A stretch of DNA of 64,000 nt from Mallotus nudiflorus (GCA_947683625.1 CANTUR010000156.1:2852001-2916000); one strand, 5' to 3'. Numbered from the stretch's first letter, positions 12,165 to 24,611 are shown. A program made the numbers and translations. The notes: generated by a model from the letters alone, not told the origin.

Positions 12165-13531
12165 TAGTCTAGTTGGATTAAGTGGGCCCAGCTGGCCATT
12201 TAGATTTTTGGGTTTAGGGTTCTACCGAGATTTTTCAAAAGCTATACCTATACATTATAAATTATTTTCACTATAAATACATATAGTTTTCAAAAAATTT
12301 TCAAATCGTATGGCTCTTTTTATTGACTTACTCAGTGAGGTTTGATTCCCCTCAATTTATTTTTTCAGGAGCTTGGGAGTTCAACCTTAGACTACCTCCA
12401 CGCTGGGTGTCTTCATCACCGTCTATTTTATGTAGGTCATTGTAAGCTGTACTGTTGTATTATTCTAGGAAGCTGCAGTAGTATATGTACCAAGAATTGT
12501 TTGGCTTAAGTATATTTGTGTAATTTATTTGTATGAACCATGCTTATGTATAAAGATTTAAGTTTGATTTATAATATGTAACGTTGAAGCATATTTTTAT
12601 TAAGCACTCGATTTTGTTTATTTATAAGAAAAATCAGTTTGATAAGTCTGTTATAAAGTAAAGTTTAAAATTGGAAGGTTTACTTTTCTTTTCTTTTAGG
12701 CTTACTATGGGTTTCGGGCGCCTTATGCCTACCCATTCCCTAGTGTTGGTCACGTGCCCTCGGGTTCGGGTCGTGACAATTGACTTCACATGACTTGGCT
12801 AGTCATAATGTCTTGCTAGAGGCCACTTATGACTTATAGGCCTAAATAGAGATTTAGGCCCACTGCCAATGTTATGTGAACCTATAGGGTCACACACTTA
12901 GAACAAGCCCAAAATGAATTTGGGTTTAATAAGCCCAAAATAAACTCTGTGGAAATAAATAATTAAAGTATTTTATTTATTTATTTAAGATAAATGTTAT
13001 TTTAAATAAATAAACATGATATTATTTTTTATTTGTTTTTAAATAAAATCAGAATATAATAAATGGAAGTTACCAAAAGGTCATTGGTAGGTGAAACCCT
13101 AATTTGGAGTCTATAAATATGTTATATTCTATAGGGTTTAACACACTTGTTTTTCCTGCCTCCAAATTCATTTTCTTTCTTCTTAGAAAATAAAGACAGA
13201 TTTTTTCTTTTATTCTTGATTTGTGAGACAATCAAGAAGGTTGCTAGCACACACTCCAATTTATTTTGTGAAGGGCTGTTCGTGTGGATACCTATAGAGA
13301 ATGCATCCTTTTGGAGACGTCTAGATTCGAACAACTAAAGTAAAAAGGCTCGAGGTAAGGTGTCACCGGTGTGAACCTCCTCTCATCCTTCTAGAAAGTC
13401 TTGCCTCTTCTGTGTTTTGGTGAGATTCTTGAAACCCTAGATTTAATCAAGTAGTCGAATTACATGGATCCAGGTTTGGGAATGTGATACAGTTTTAATT
13501 TTCCACTGCATTTGTATCACGAAACCCAATA

Positions 13532-14771
13532 GAGACATCGTCATTTTGTGCTCACTATTTTGAGCCATATGTGAATACAAGACATCAAAAAGTGCCACGA
13601 AATCCATAATTATATAGAGATGAAAATCAATAACATGAGGGGTTGCTTTCTATTTTTAAATATCCCGGTCGAGCATTTGGTAAGGAAAAATTTCAATATC
13701 TTAATGTAGAAGAATATCATGCAGCTTGAACGTATATTTTATTGAATTGTGAAGAAGTGAAGGCTTATATTGAGTAAATATATTGAAATTTCTATACATG
13801 TGATGTGAAAAATAATTAATAAATGCATAAATAATAAAATATTTGCTTAAAATTATCTACATTTGCCATAGACTTTATGTGGCTGCATTAAAGGAAGAGC
13901 AACCAAACATTGAAGATGCTGAAGTTGATGCTAAACTTGATAAAGACTTTGCATCTTTATTTGAGACATATGTGAGTATACATACATACATCCATATATA
14001 TATATATATGTATATATATATACATTTCATATATTTTATAGGCTAATGATCCGAAATCAAATATCTCCAACCAATTCAAAAAGGACCTTGCAAAATGACC
14101 TTTAAGAGATGTTAGGACATTTCCTGGTTATTATGTGAATGGATACAAGTTTCATACTTTGGGGGCATGGATTAAATAAAGAAACTATGAATAGTGGAGT
14201 GTGCATAAAGGGTAGCAATTTTAGTGCAACTGAATTGGAATTTTATGGTCAATTAATAGAGGTTGTACAATTGGAATACCTTGCATTACCAATAAAGAAA
14301 GTAGTATTATTTAATTGTTAATGGTTTGATCCAACACCATATATAGGTACAAGAACTCACCACCAATATAAGCTTGTTGATGTGAACCACAAGCAAAGAT
14401 TTAATAGATATAAACCATTTATTCTCATGGGGCAAGTGATGCAAATGTACTATACATCTTATTTGAGCACAAGGAAGAACATGTCTAATTGGTGGGCTAT
14501 ATTTAAGATAAAAGCTAGGAGTGTAGTGGAAGTGGCAGAGTCATCTACAACTTTATTATTAAATGGAAGAGCATTTTAAGAGGATGACATAGAAGAGCAT
14601 CATATTGATGCTGATGCAGACAAAGACCTTCAGTCATTAGTTGATTAAAGTTCTTTTATAGAGATTGATGATGTAGAACTTGAAGAAAATGATGAGGTAA
14701 AACATATAGTAGAGTCAGATAAAGAATATGAAGGATTAGATGATGATTATGGAGATAATGTTAGTGATTGA
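13532..14771 (+). pseudogene. TNP2-type CACTA transposase, 3' half
   Basis: This continues the transposase directly after the LTR: ETSSFCAHYFEPYV, VPRNP, FKYPGRAFGKEKF and TYILLNCEEVKAYI match the region after DUF4218 in TNP2 proteins. Two introns fit well. One is 13774-13871 (GT...AG); it rebuilds a GA|A glutamate codon. The other is 13972-14041, joining FETY to ANDP. From about 14085 a DUF4216-type domain follows (FPGYYVNGYKFHT, GVCIKGSNFSA, VVQLEYLALPIKK, WFDPTP, YKLVDVNHKQRFNRYKPF, WWAIFKIKARSV). An acidic C-terminus (ELEENDEVK, EGLDDDYGD) ends at the TGA at 14769-14771. Stops at former W, Q and R codons and one frameshift make it non-functional. Confidence 0.88.
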
Positions 14772-14985
14772 TGATATATGTACTTATATTAATATGAAGC
14801 TAGCTATATTAAATTTAAAATAGTTATTTAAATATTGATTGTATATATATTGTCATTGTGTTGTGTTCATTATAGCTAATTTGATGATGATAGTAGTATG
14901 GTATTATGTGGCGTTATGATGGTTGTTAACATATTTTCATAATTTATCTATCATTGTGTTGTTTTATGATATAGTCATTACAAGT

Positions 14986-16670
14986 ATGAGAGGTGGCCAT
15001 TCCATAAGTTGAAGAGTTCATTCTATTAGTCGTGGGGACAATATACCATCATCACCAGTGGATGCTCCTACATTCGCTTCCTTACTAGCTCTTAGTTTAC
15101 CCCCTAACTTGGATTTGGGCACACCATCATTTGTCCCACAAACTAAGCCAGAGTCTTCAATAGGATTAGCACCAACCAGGTCATCACATACATACGGTAG
15201 TATATAAATGGGAAATACAATTTCCCTAGTTGATAGAGATAACATGTATGAAGTAAGTTATTTATTATGACACTTATAGAGAAAACATTATATAATGTAA
15301 ATAACTTTACTTTAACATTTGCTTTATTATATATTTTATAAATAAGTTTTCACCAAGTAATAGGACTTCAACTAAAATTACTAAGATATTTTGTGAGAGG
15401 TTAGACAAGGAAGGTGCAATATGGAGCTTAGTGCCTCAAACCACCAAAGAGTTCTATTGGGAGGACTTTAAGGTAAAAATTGTTTTAATATTTGGTAATA
15501 CCTAGTTGTAGTGTTTTGAATATGTCATATTATTATTTATTCTAAGTGTATTCCTATTTTAATAGGAATATGTTATGTGTAATACATAGAAATTAACAAA
15601 TTATTTTTGTAGAAAGCATGTCAATGGGATGAAGTAAAGACGCTAGAAGTGAAGGAAGCTTTTTAAAAGGTGAAAGATGCAAATTGAAGGAAAGAATGAC
15701 AAAAAAATACCAAAAGATGTATGGGAGAGCAAGCAGCAATATTGGAATACCTCGGTATATAAAAAAAATATGAACAAGTTGCCAAAAATCATCACAAAAA
15801 GAAATGTGGATTGGGAATGGGACTTTATACACATATAGGCGGTTTTAGATCAACAATTGAACACTACATTACTTTGGTAATAATTTGAATTTCATAATTA
15901 TCAACACAACCTTAAAATTTTTTTTTGTACAAATGCTTACAAAAAAAAAATTGATAGGAAAAGGAGTTACAATTGGCTCCTACCTTATTTAAAGTATGTA
16001 GGAAGATGGACACAAAAAAGGATGGATCTTTTGTTGATAAAAGATCCAAGGATATCAATGTAAGATATATATTAAATAGTTACTATATAATTTTTCATTT
16101 TATCTTTGAAATTTTTGATAAACATTTGCAAAAAATCTTAATAATAATTAATCATTACTGATAATTATATAGGATACTATGGAGAGCATGGTTGCTTTTG
16201 CTTCTCAGGCAATGGATGGGTCTACGGAGCCTGTGGAGGTAGACGTGAGCCACATATATCTGCAGGTTGCAAGAAGTGAAAAAAAGAGGTGAGCATACAG
16301 GCTTGGCTCTCAGACATCCACATTTTACCTTGAGACTTTTAGCAGTTCATCAACCACTTCACGATATGATTTTACAGTGGATGAGCGGTTCTAACAACAT
16401 ATGGATGAAGTGGTGGAGCAGAAGGTGGAATTACGAGTTCAAGAATTGCAAGAAGAGATGAATGAAGACATGCGAATATATAAAGAGCAAGTACAACATG
16501 ATCAATAAAAGATGAATGAAGATATGAGAAAATATGAAAAGCAAGTCAAACATGATCAACATGAAATGCAGGAACACATGGAGAAGTTTATGCATACGTT
16601 TTCATAGTCTCAACCTAACTCTCAGCTTCCACCATTTATAGGTCCAAATCATGATGCAATAGGTCTATAA
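14986..16670 (+). pseudogene. Transposase_24-type (TNPA-like) second CACTA gene
   Basis: This is the second gene of the element, in the position of the TNPA-type DNA-binding protein. The start is MRGGHSIS at 14986. Five or more exons are joined by GT...AG introns at about 15253-15346, 15472-15611, 15877-15957 and 16060-16172. Residues such as CERLDKEGAIWSL, VPQTTKEFYWEDF, GGFRSTIEHYI, EKELQLAPTLFKVCRKM and TKKDGSFVDKRSKDI match the plant Transposase_24 (Ptta/En/Spm) pattern. A charged, coiled-coil-like tail follows (VVEQKVELRVQELQEEMNED and repeats of a HDQ-containing heptad-like block), ending at the TAA at 16668-16670. Several TAG and TGA stops show decay. In CACTA elements this protein binds the subterminal motifs; that role is inferred from the family. 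Confidence 0.8.
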
Positions 16671-16929
16671 TGGTTTTGCATAATTGATAATGTAGTTAAT
16701 TTGGATAACTAACGATGTTAAGTTGTGTGGATTTTATGCTTAGAACAATGTATAGAATTTATGGTTGTTTTTAAATAGATATGTAATTTTATAAAAAATA
16801 TTTAATGGTATCTGATTTCAATTATTAGTTTAAATTTCCAAATTACTATAATTTGATTTCAAAAAATATTTAATGTTATATTAAGTACTAAATTTGATTT
16901 CAAGTGAAAAAATATGAATTTAATTTTTT

Positions 16930-17162
16930 TTTCAATTTGCTAAATTAGCGACGGAATTTGAAAATCCGTCGCTAAATTGGAGACATAATTCTAAACTCTG
17001 TTGCTAATTTTACCAATGGATTTTTGAAATCCGTCACTAATTTGACCATGGATTTTAGAATTCCGTCACAAAAATCAAGTGACGGATAAAATTCGTTGTG
17101 AATTTTGTCAATAAGAGTTTTAGCGATAGAATCCGTCACTAAAACGCCTATTTTTTGTAGTG
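16930..17162. repeat. Right terminal inverted repeat and subterminal motif array of the CACTA element
   Basis: About eight copies of the TTAGCGACGG-type motif in both orientations (16945, 16965, 17020, 17060, 17080, 17120 and 17135 area) precede the TTTTTTGTAGTG terminus. Confidence 0.85.
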
Positions 17163-17165
17163 TAA

Positions 17166-17338
17166 AATATATAGGATAAATCAATATAGTAATTTTTGTA
17201 ATTAATATTATTTATTATTTTAAAATATTTTCATTATATATATATATATATATTGTGAAATATTATAAGTTAATTTAGTTATAGTCTAATCATCTTATCA
17301 TATGGAAACATGTGTTATAAAATTGTCATTATTTTTAT
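17166..17338. other. AT-rich flank of the CACTA element, nothing recognised
   Basis: This holds a short (TA)n run near 17235 and no other feature. It should be the continuation of the sequence at 758-1561 from before the CACTA insertion. Confidence 0.5.
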
Positions 17339-17443
<105 letters not shown>

Positions 17444-17778
17444 TTTATATTTTTTTTATAAACCTTGGTGATTTTCTTCCTTTTTTTTTTCTTTGTTTCT
17501 CCTCTAATAGCTCATCATCTTTTATATAGAAAATGATCCTTTATTTTTGCTTTCTATTTTATTTACTTAATTTTTTACTTTTAATAAATAAATATATATA
17601 ATCTATTTATTCTATTTGTTTTACATATAAAATTTTTGAATTTTCGTTTTGAAATTTGAATCCTTTCTATGATGTTATTTGTTGGTGCTAAATTACATAT
17701 AGTTTTAGAACTCATTTAAGCATGCATTCATACATTTTAAGTTGCATTTACCTTAGTGAATTAGTAGGAAAAGATAAT

Positions 17779-20041
17779 TGTTATAGGTGGCGAGGCTCGG
17801 CACGCGCCCAAATGTTTGGTAACCATGGCATTGTGGAGACTTAGGGTCTACTAAGAAACACAAAATGAGCTTATAGCCAAAGTTAGAGATGGGAGTCACC
17901 ACCCGGATGAGATCTGGGATATACTTTACAACAACCAGATCCCACGGAGGGCCCTCAACAGCTATCATCAGATATTAGGGTCGGAAACTAGATATAGATT
18001 TTTGAATGCCCACCCAACCTTGTGGTTGGCCTTCGTTTTTATTTTATTACCTTTAATTATTTAATTGTTTCTTTGTTAAGATGAAAAATTGCAATTTCCT
18101 CCAATCAATTCTCAAATTTTATAATAAAGTCCAAGTTTGTGCATTAATTCAATTTCATATCAATTAAGTCCAATTCACAACATTTATTACAAATTATGCA
18201 CATTCGTCAAAGATCAAAATAGACTAATAAAGTAATAAAATAAAACAAGTGCTCATGCAAAGAAATAGGGGAGGTGAAGAATTACAATCCTTTTACATGC
18301 AAAAATAAAAGCAAAATAAAATAAAAAATAAAGTAAACCACACAAAGAATGGGGGGAGAAGAAAAGATTATAACCCTCTAACATGCAAATAACAATTAAA
18401 AAAATAATAACAAAATAAATGTCAAGTAAATAAATAATAATAAATAAATAATAATAAATATCTCCTTAATTAAGGATAATTACTTGGTAACTCAAAAGTC
18501 ACTCAAATGCATTAATCTTGAAAATTAAAATCATTACTTCCCCAATAAAACTTACAAAATAGACCATCAAGTTAAATTCCTAAAAACAAAGTAAACTAAG
18601 CAACAATACAATAATTACCCATGAACCTGACCAAGAGAGATTATAAATAAATAATAAAACAAATACAATGAAATAAAATAATTAGACCAAATAAAAGAAA
18701 ATATACAATCAATCGATATTTCACGAAAACGTCATGCAAAAGTTTAACAAAATGTCTCCAAAAGTAATAAGGTTATTTTCTTAAAATAGGTGGTTTAACA
18801 CACAAGAAAAAATATAGAAATACACAAAGAAAACACAGATTACACAAAAATGCAAAGGTCACAATTAATATAAACATAAATTCAACAATACAAATTAATG
18901 TAAAATATTAATGTATACATACCAAATTTTAAAAGAAAATCAAGTAATAAATTATAGAACATATAACCAAATTCACATAGAGTATTCATGAATTAAAGTT
19001 GAATCAACGACTAATAATTTAAATAAAATGCATAAAATAAACATAGAATAAAAGAGATATGGAGATGCCTCTTAAATGAGGCATCACCTTAGGCCTTTAA
19101 GGCGATATCAATTTGCCTTAGCCTAAAGAGGCGATGCCCTTTTAGTGAGGCATCGCCTAAATAATAGGCACAAAGAAGAACCTAACCAGTTTTCTTTTTA
19201 ATCAAATGACAATTAAATAGCAAATAGTTTATGCAGTATAAACTTAAAACCACACATAAGGAACTTATAAATAAGGACTTAAAAATGCAATGAATTAATG
19301 AAAAATGATAAAGGCCTATTTGAATTATGAAATCTTTCGCTAAACAAGTGCTCTTACTATTTTAGATGGGTTTAATTTTTGAAACTTAGCCTTTAGAGGT
19401 TAGATTAAGATTCCAACATAGCTTGAATGCAAATGCCTTTCTTGTTTCTCTGTGAGTTAACCTTTAGACACCTCTCTCCTTTTCTTTTCCTTCATTTCCT
19501 AGCCCATTCTTTAGAATGTGCACTATTTTTACCAAATTGCTTTCCTTTTTTTCGAAGATGCTCTGCCCCTCCTTCAGCTAAGACCTAAAAAAGTCACTTT
19601 TTTCTTTCATCCCCCTCCCTTTTTAATTCTCCATTCATTTAATTCTATTCAAGAGTTTCCACCCTTTCACTTTGTGTAAAAACGTCCTAATTACTACTAA
19701 AACGTGTAGGGGCATCAGTATTAACTAAAGTGTTTCATATGCATTAATTCACCTCTCTCTTTCTTTTTTTCTTTAAAAGGATAGGGCCATTAAGGTGACA
19801 CCTCAATGAAGAGGCTTAGCTCAGTGATCAATTGCCTTATTAACCTTGGGTTGAGGCATTTTTAGTTTCGTGGGCTTCACAGGCTTTGTGGGTATACTGC
19901 TCTATGGGTTTATGGTCCACTTCTAATAGAGTTTAAGGCTTTTAGTCCATTTTCAAGAGAATTTTGGATTAGACTTTGCATTTAGTGCTTGTCACTTATC
20001 ATCATCAAGCTTTTATTACGTGCCTATCAAACTTCTTGTCA
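17779..20041 (-). repeat. 3' LTR of the minus-strand Tat/Ogre-like element
   Basis: On the minus strand the LTR runs from TGACAAGAAG (20041) to CCTATAACA (17779). A purine-rich stretch with GCAAGGAAGGAAA just upstream of its start could be the polypurine tract. The start is inferred, because the partner LTR is truncated there. It contains about 560 bp (roughly 18610-19165) that the 5' LTR lacks. Confidence 0.65.
19064..19158. repeat. Cluster of AGGCGATGCCTC-type hairpins in the LTR
   Basis: GATGCCTC and GAGGCATC face each other (19064-19085), and AGGCGATGCC and GGCATCGCCT face each other (about 19129-19158). Related GAGGCATT motifs occur near 19853 and 26205. They form several possible hairpins in the LTR. 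Confidence 0.65.
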
Positions 20042-20344
20042 ATAATTTCCTTCCTTGCTTTTCAAAAATTGAATTACATGTAATGAAATAAGATTTATGA
20101 AAAAGTATAACAAGGAAATGATCAAATATTTCTACAACATTAACCTTAGGATACAACTTGAGAGGTGGAATGTTAATACTTCAATCAATAAATTCAGCCA
20201 CACACATCGTCGACCTCAAGGCACCACCCAAGAGGTGAACCATTGATACTTCGATCAACAAACTTGATTTTCATAAAAGTAAATGATTTTCACACATAAT
20301 AAAATATTTAAAAGGATAAAAATTTATCTTTGAGAGACTATTTG

Positions 20345-21075
20345 AATTTTTATGCCTCAGCCTTAGAGTATAACCCGATAGGTTAATTTCTTAAAATTTA
20401 AGCGATCAGCCTTGGGGTACAACTCGAGAAGTCATCTTCTTGGATTTTGTACCATTAGCCTTAGGATACAACCTGAGAGGTCATCTTCTTCGAAATTTAG
20501 GCCATTAGCCTTAAGGTATAAACCTAAGAGGTCAAATTTGTATTTCACTTTACGCCATTGTCCTTGGGGTATAAACCCAAGAGGTAATTTCTTTGAATTC
20601 CACACTGTTGGTCTTAGGGTACAAACTGATATGTCATCTTCTTTGAAATTCACATTATTAGCCTTAGGTTATAAATCCAAAAATTCAAAATTTTCTTTCA
20701 CTTTATGTCATTAGCCTCAAGGTACAAACCCAAAAGGAAATTTCTTTAAAATCCATGTCGTCGGCCTTGGGGTACAATCTTGAGACATTGAATTTTAAAC
20801 ACATATTGTCAACCTTAGGTTACAAACCTAAGAGGTAAATTCTTTAAAATCCGTGCCATTAGCCTCGGTGTATAAACTCGAGAGGTTAGCTTTTTAACAC
20901 ATACTGTCAAACTTAAGGTATAAACCTGAGAGGTCAATTTTTGATACTTTGATAAGAAAACTCTATCTTCTATACCATCAACCTCGGGGTACAATATGAG
21001 AGGTGAACTAATAATAATATTCTTGTCACACGAGATGAAAGCCTTATAGCCACTTTCAACTTCAAGCAAGGTCAA
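20345..21075. repeat. Tandem array, unit about 50-53 bp
   Basis: A unit built on AGCCTTGGGGTACAA, GAGAGGTCA and CTTCTTTGAA repeats about a dozen times with drift. It lies just inside the 3' LTR of the minus-strand element, that is, in its 3' untranslated region. Apparent reading frames here are shadows of the repeat. Confidence 0.8.
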
Positions 21076-21084
21076 CTAAAAAAT

Positions 21085-21470
21085 GCCATATAGCCTCTAT
21101 AGCATTAAGCATGAAGAATCAAAATGATCCATATAATCTATGGGGCATCAAGTGAGGATAATCAAAATAAGCCATATAGCCTTACGAACATTAGATAAGG
21201 ATAATAAAAAAAACCATATAGCCTCTGGAGCATTAGGTAAGATCAAATAAAACAAGCCATGTAGCCTCACGGGCGTCAGAAAAATATAACAACATAAGTC
21301 ATATAGCCTCATGGGTGTTAAGTGAAATCAAACAAAACAACCCATGTAGCCTCATGGGTGTCAGGTGAATCAAACAAAACAAGCCATGTAGCCTCATAGG
21401 CATTAGGCAAAATCAAACAAAATAAGCATATAGCCTCATGGGCATCAAGAAAATCATTAGGAATGTACCC
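21085..21470. repeat. Second tandem array, unit about 43-46 bp
   Basis: A unit with CATATAGCCTCATGGGC and AATCAAACAAAACAAGC repeats about eight times, next to the 50-bp array but unrelated to it. Confidence 0.75.
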
Positions 21471-22989
21471 TAGGTATTGAGCTAGCTTACCTTAAAAAGC
21501 ACATTCAAAAGATTCAATGTTGATGTACACATGATCATGGTCCTTGAAAACTCTCAAAAGTAATATGACAATACAAGCTCATGTGGTGTGTTCACTGCTT
21601 ATGGAAGACATGCATTATTCCAATGTGCACATGTATGTGATTTTAAAATAATTTTTATAAAATAATTTCATGTATACATGAGCTTATAGTCAGAAAATAA
21701 GTAATTTGGAATCATTTTATATGCATGAATTAATAATTGGAAAATAATAAATCTCAAATGACTATATCAACTAACCAAGTGCCTTTTCTATTTAGAGCTA
21801 ATCTTCGGGAACTAGCCTTTATGACATTAAAAAAATTCAAATTAAGTCTATCTAAGACTGTCATTAGGACCATTTTATTCAAATGGAGTAGTAATTAAAA
21901 CCCCTTTATGATCAAATTGGGATGATGACAACAAATGCCCTCTACTTGGTCAACTCTTTAGAATGCTTTATTGGTGTCAGATAGTTATGCTTGACCCTTA
22001 GTGTAGAAAAGATACCTCGTTTTCCCCCTAGTTCAAAAATTTATGGAAAGACTCTACCACGTATGATCTTGAAATTTGCCCCCCATTTGTAAAATTGATA
22101 GACCTTCTCACCCTTGCACCATAAAATAGAGTCTCATAATTTCTCAAACTGCTCTTCTTAGAATGATAGTGTAATCAATTTTTTATATTCCCTCTTTTGC
22201 CTAGGTCGCCCCTTTTCTAGGAGTTTTTGAACCTATATGGCTTTTCATTTTTTTATTTTCTTTCTTTTGCCTAGGTCACTCATTTTCTAGGAGTTGACCA
22301 TTGTTTTATGATGCTTGAAGTCCATGTTATCACTTTAGTTATTGATCACTCAATATGCTTACTACTGATTATTAGATGTTGATGTCACTTATACTGTTGA
22401 TTATTACGAAACTTGAAAAAAGTCCATGTTTGACAATTCACGGGCAACATTATGTCGATAATGACTATTTTCATGTGATTACTCCTTTGTTATAATTATG
22501 CATGCTACCTTACACTTGTTATTAATCATCCCTCTGCGGTGTTTTTGACCAACTATTTTTTAGCTCACAATTGAAGGAAATTTTATTTTTGACATAAAGA
22601 CGATTTTCATAAGATCAACTTTTTTCAAATGTGGGTGGCATAAACAAAGATTTTTTCTTTCTCCTCATTCTTTTTTATTTTCTTCATTTTCATTGTTTTC
22701 TTCTTATATTTCCTTTCTTTTCTTTTTTGTGAATATGGTGAATTCATTTCAGGAAAAAATTAAGGTTGGAAGTGCCTAGAGGGAAATTGAAAGTTGAGTT
22801 TGATATTTAGTCCTCTTGATGTGGTTTTTTTCTTCTTTTTTTTTATTTTTTTAATCTTTCTCTCATTGAAGGATAACATATGACAAGTTCATAATCATAT
22901 AAATTAGACAATCAAATATTTATTAGCACAAAGAAGAGCTATTGTAATAAAGTATCATTCAAAATCATTAAAACCACAAATGATAATAA
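21471..22989. other. Interior of the minus-strand element, nothing recognised
   Basis: This has no readable protein. A CTTTTGCCTAGGTC block occurs twice (22195 and 22265), and pyrimidine-rich runs lie around 22650-22860. It occupies the place where pol would be expected. Confidence 0.45.
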
Positions 22990-23900
22990 TTATCCATGAA
23001 TGTTCAAATTCAAGTTAGCTTCAGCCTGTACTCCAAAATGGTACAACTCTTTGAAGTCCCTTATGCCCATGATCTTCAATTTATTGGTAAGATGTGGAAT
23101 GCACACTTCTATGGCTACAATTAACTAGTTTGATTCCGCAGGTTTGTGCTTCATTTGGGCTAACTTTCCTCTCAACCTATTCAGGAAGCTAGTGAAAGAC
23201 TCATTTGATTTTTACTTTGTATTCTCTAGCTCTCGTAGAGAAACTTTAAATTAAGAGTTTAGTCCATACTACTTGATGAAAGTTGAACACAACTCTTTCC
23301 AGTCTTGTTGAACATGTGCATCCAGAGTGTAGTACCACTTGATAGCAGCTCCTTCCAAATAAAATAGAATTTATTTGAGAATCTAAGCTTTAGACAACCT
23401 AGTAGCCTTCATATAGGTGGTGTATTGCTTCAAGTGCAGGTAAGGGTCATCAATGCCAAAGTATTTCTTCATATTTGAGAATTTATATTTTAGGGGCAAT
23501 GGTTCTTCATCCTTTAAATCTAGATCAAAGTGGCAAAGTTAGGATTGATCCTTTGATTTTTCATCCTATTATATAGTTTATCCATTTATTTTTTCATGTC
23601 TTTCATCCATTCTGACTAGGTTGGATCTGCTAGTGCTTTTAGTTTTTCTTTTATAGGCTCACCAATAATGGTCCTAGGTTTAGAGTTTTCTTTATCCAAT
23701 AACATCTTTTACTATCATAGTAATCATGTCTTTGATCATTTGTCATGTCCCATCCCTAATTTCTTCCAAAAGTTCTTATTTCAAAGATTCAATATGGAGG
23801 GTCATGATATTCTGCTATCTTATGAAGTGGTCTTAATTATTTAATTAGATCCTTGATATTAGTTAGCCAAATTATCCTTGATCTTCTTCTAAATAAAAGA
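22990..23900 (-). pseudogene. Decayed retrotransposon gag (capsid region)
   Basis: Read on the minus strand, the segment from about 23520 to 22990 gives a gag capsid pattern: YLHLKQYTTYMKA, ILFYLEGAAIKWYYTL, WKELCSTFIKQYGL, SFTSFLNRLRGKLAQM and FKELYHFGVQAEANLN. This matches the Retrotrans_gag pattern of Ty3/gypsy elements (YL..Y...M, L.G.A..W, F...F). Upstream (about 23590-23760) lies a charged stretch with IIGEPIKEKLKALADPT and MDKLYNRMKNQ, probably the N-terminal part. Stops (TAA, TAG) and frame changes show that it is dead. Gag forms the particle that packages element RNA. No zinc knuckle or protease follows. The lineage comes from the LTR context rather than from gag itself. Confidence 0.65.
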
Positions 23901-24611
23901 GGCTTATGGCTAGGAAAAAAACATTTTTAAAAAAATGACAGTGAGTGTCATGTATGCATGAAATGCAAAATTATTATTTATTTACAAGCACAAGCAGATC
24001 ATATAGTAAAGCCTTACAACCTTATTTCTGCCATACACGTGCTCAATGTTAAATCTCTTTTCCTAGGGTTTTTGGTTTGGGTTTTGATCATTTTTAGCGA
24101 ATAACAAAACTGACAAATAAAATACATCTCTCGAGATGATATCAATAAATAAGTAGCAAACTTATAAATAAAATCGAAGTCCAATGTAATGAGCCATAAT
24201 AAAAGGATTGGATCCAACTTAATATGGTCCATCATTGATGGGCTTGAGCTTTATAAATAAGACTACTATATGGCATCAAACACATGCATTTTGGAAAATC
24301 CTAAAGGAAGTTGTTAGGTCACAACATGAGTTGAGTCTTAGGTGAAAAAGGTTTCTATTCCCTTAGCTATATTCTTGCATTACATCTCCCCACTCAAGGG
24401 TCCATTCAATGCTAGATAAGTATATGCAAAGTGACAATAGCGATATACTCCAATGCTAGGTTTGAGTGAAATATAGACAACGAAGCAATACCTAGCATCA
24501 ACTTATTTAGGATTATGTGTGCAATATGTGAAAAAGGTATTCTCAATGTAAAAGAAATAAGAAAATAATTAAAAATAATAAAATACAAAACACTAGAATT
24601 AGTTTCTTTAT

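Larger units (their letters stand above)
9628..12778 (+). mobile_element. 3.15-kb solo LTR, Del/Tekay chromovirus type, nested in the other LTR
   Basis: ATTGA stands on both sides (9623-9627 and 12779-12783). The sequence starts TGTAATACCC and ends CGGGTCGTGACA, a TG...CA LTR. The uninterrupted relative at 48787 reads straight through this point, so the insertion is unambiguous. The great length, the GC-rich leader after the TA tract (about 9985-10290), the three repeated GGTGCCTCGG blocks and the end sequence resemble LTRs of the Del/Tekay chromoviruses; that placement is from memory of the family. No gag or pol is present. The small reading frame over 9985-10189 is not conserved coding sequence in my view. 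Confidence 0.85.
8847..13531 (+). mobile_element. Solo LTR inserted in the CACTA transposase, itself interrupted
   Basis: GAGAC flanks both sides (8842-8846 and 13532-13536), a 5-bp TSD. The element starts TATTAGTGATATG and ends CACGAAACCCAATA. The second copy in this window (48787-50323) has the same ends with its own TSD. Without the inner insertion it is 1529 bp, against 1537 bp for the other copy. The TGTTGG...CCAACA-like ends with G-to-A changes suggest a Ty1/copia-type LTR, though a gypsy origin is not excluded. A TATA box (TATAAAT, 13112-13118) precedes a CT-rich leader. There is no internal domain, so it is a solo LTR left by LTR-LTR recombination. Confidence 0.88.
1562..17162 (+). 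mobile_element. Complete CACTA (En/Spm) DNA transposon with nested LTR insertions
   Basis: The element starts with CACTACAAAAAA (1562-1573) and ends with the exact reverse complement TTTTTTGTAGTG (17151-17162). TAA stands directly outside both ends (1559-1561 and 17163-17165), which is the 3-bp TSD expected for this superfamily. Both ends carry arrays of a TTAGCGACGG-type subterminal motif. Inside are a TNP2-type transposase pseudogene (6341-14771, split) and a Transposase_24-type pseudogene (14986-16670), both on the plus strand. The 15.6-kb length includes a 4.7-kb nested LTR insertion (8847-13531); without it the element is about 10.9 kb. Both genes have stop codons, so this copy is non-autonomous now. 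The perfect ends mean an active relative could still recognise it, which is inference. Confidence 0.95.

Noticed and set aside
13122..13338. Overlapping frames on both strands near a TATA box
   Set aside because: They lie in the leader part of the solo LTR and are repeated at 49960-50215 without frame conservation; they are not a gene.
20412..20714. 100-codon plus-strand frame with repeated FTL, LGYK and SSSK blocks
   Set aside because: It follows the ~50-bp tandem repeat in the 3' region of the minus-strand element.
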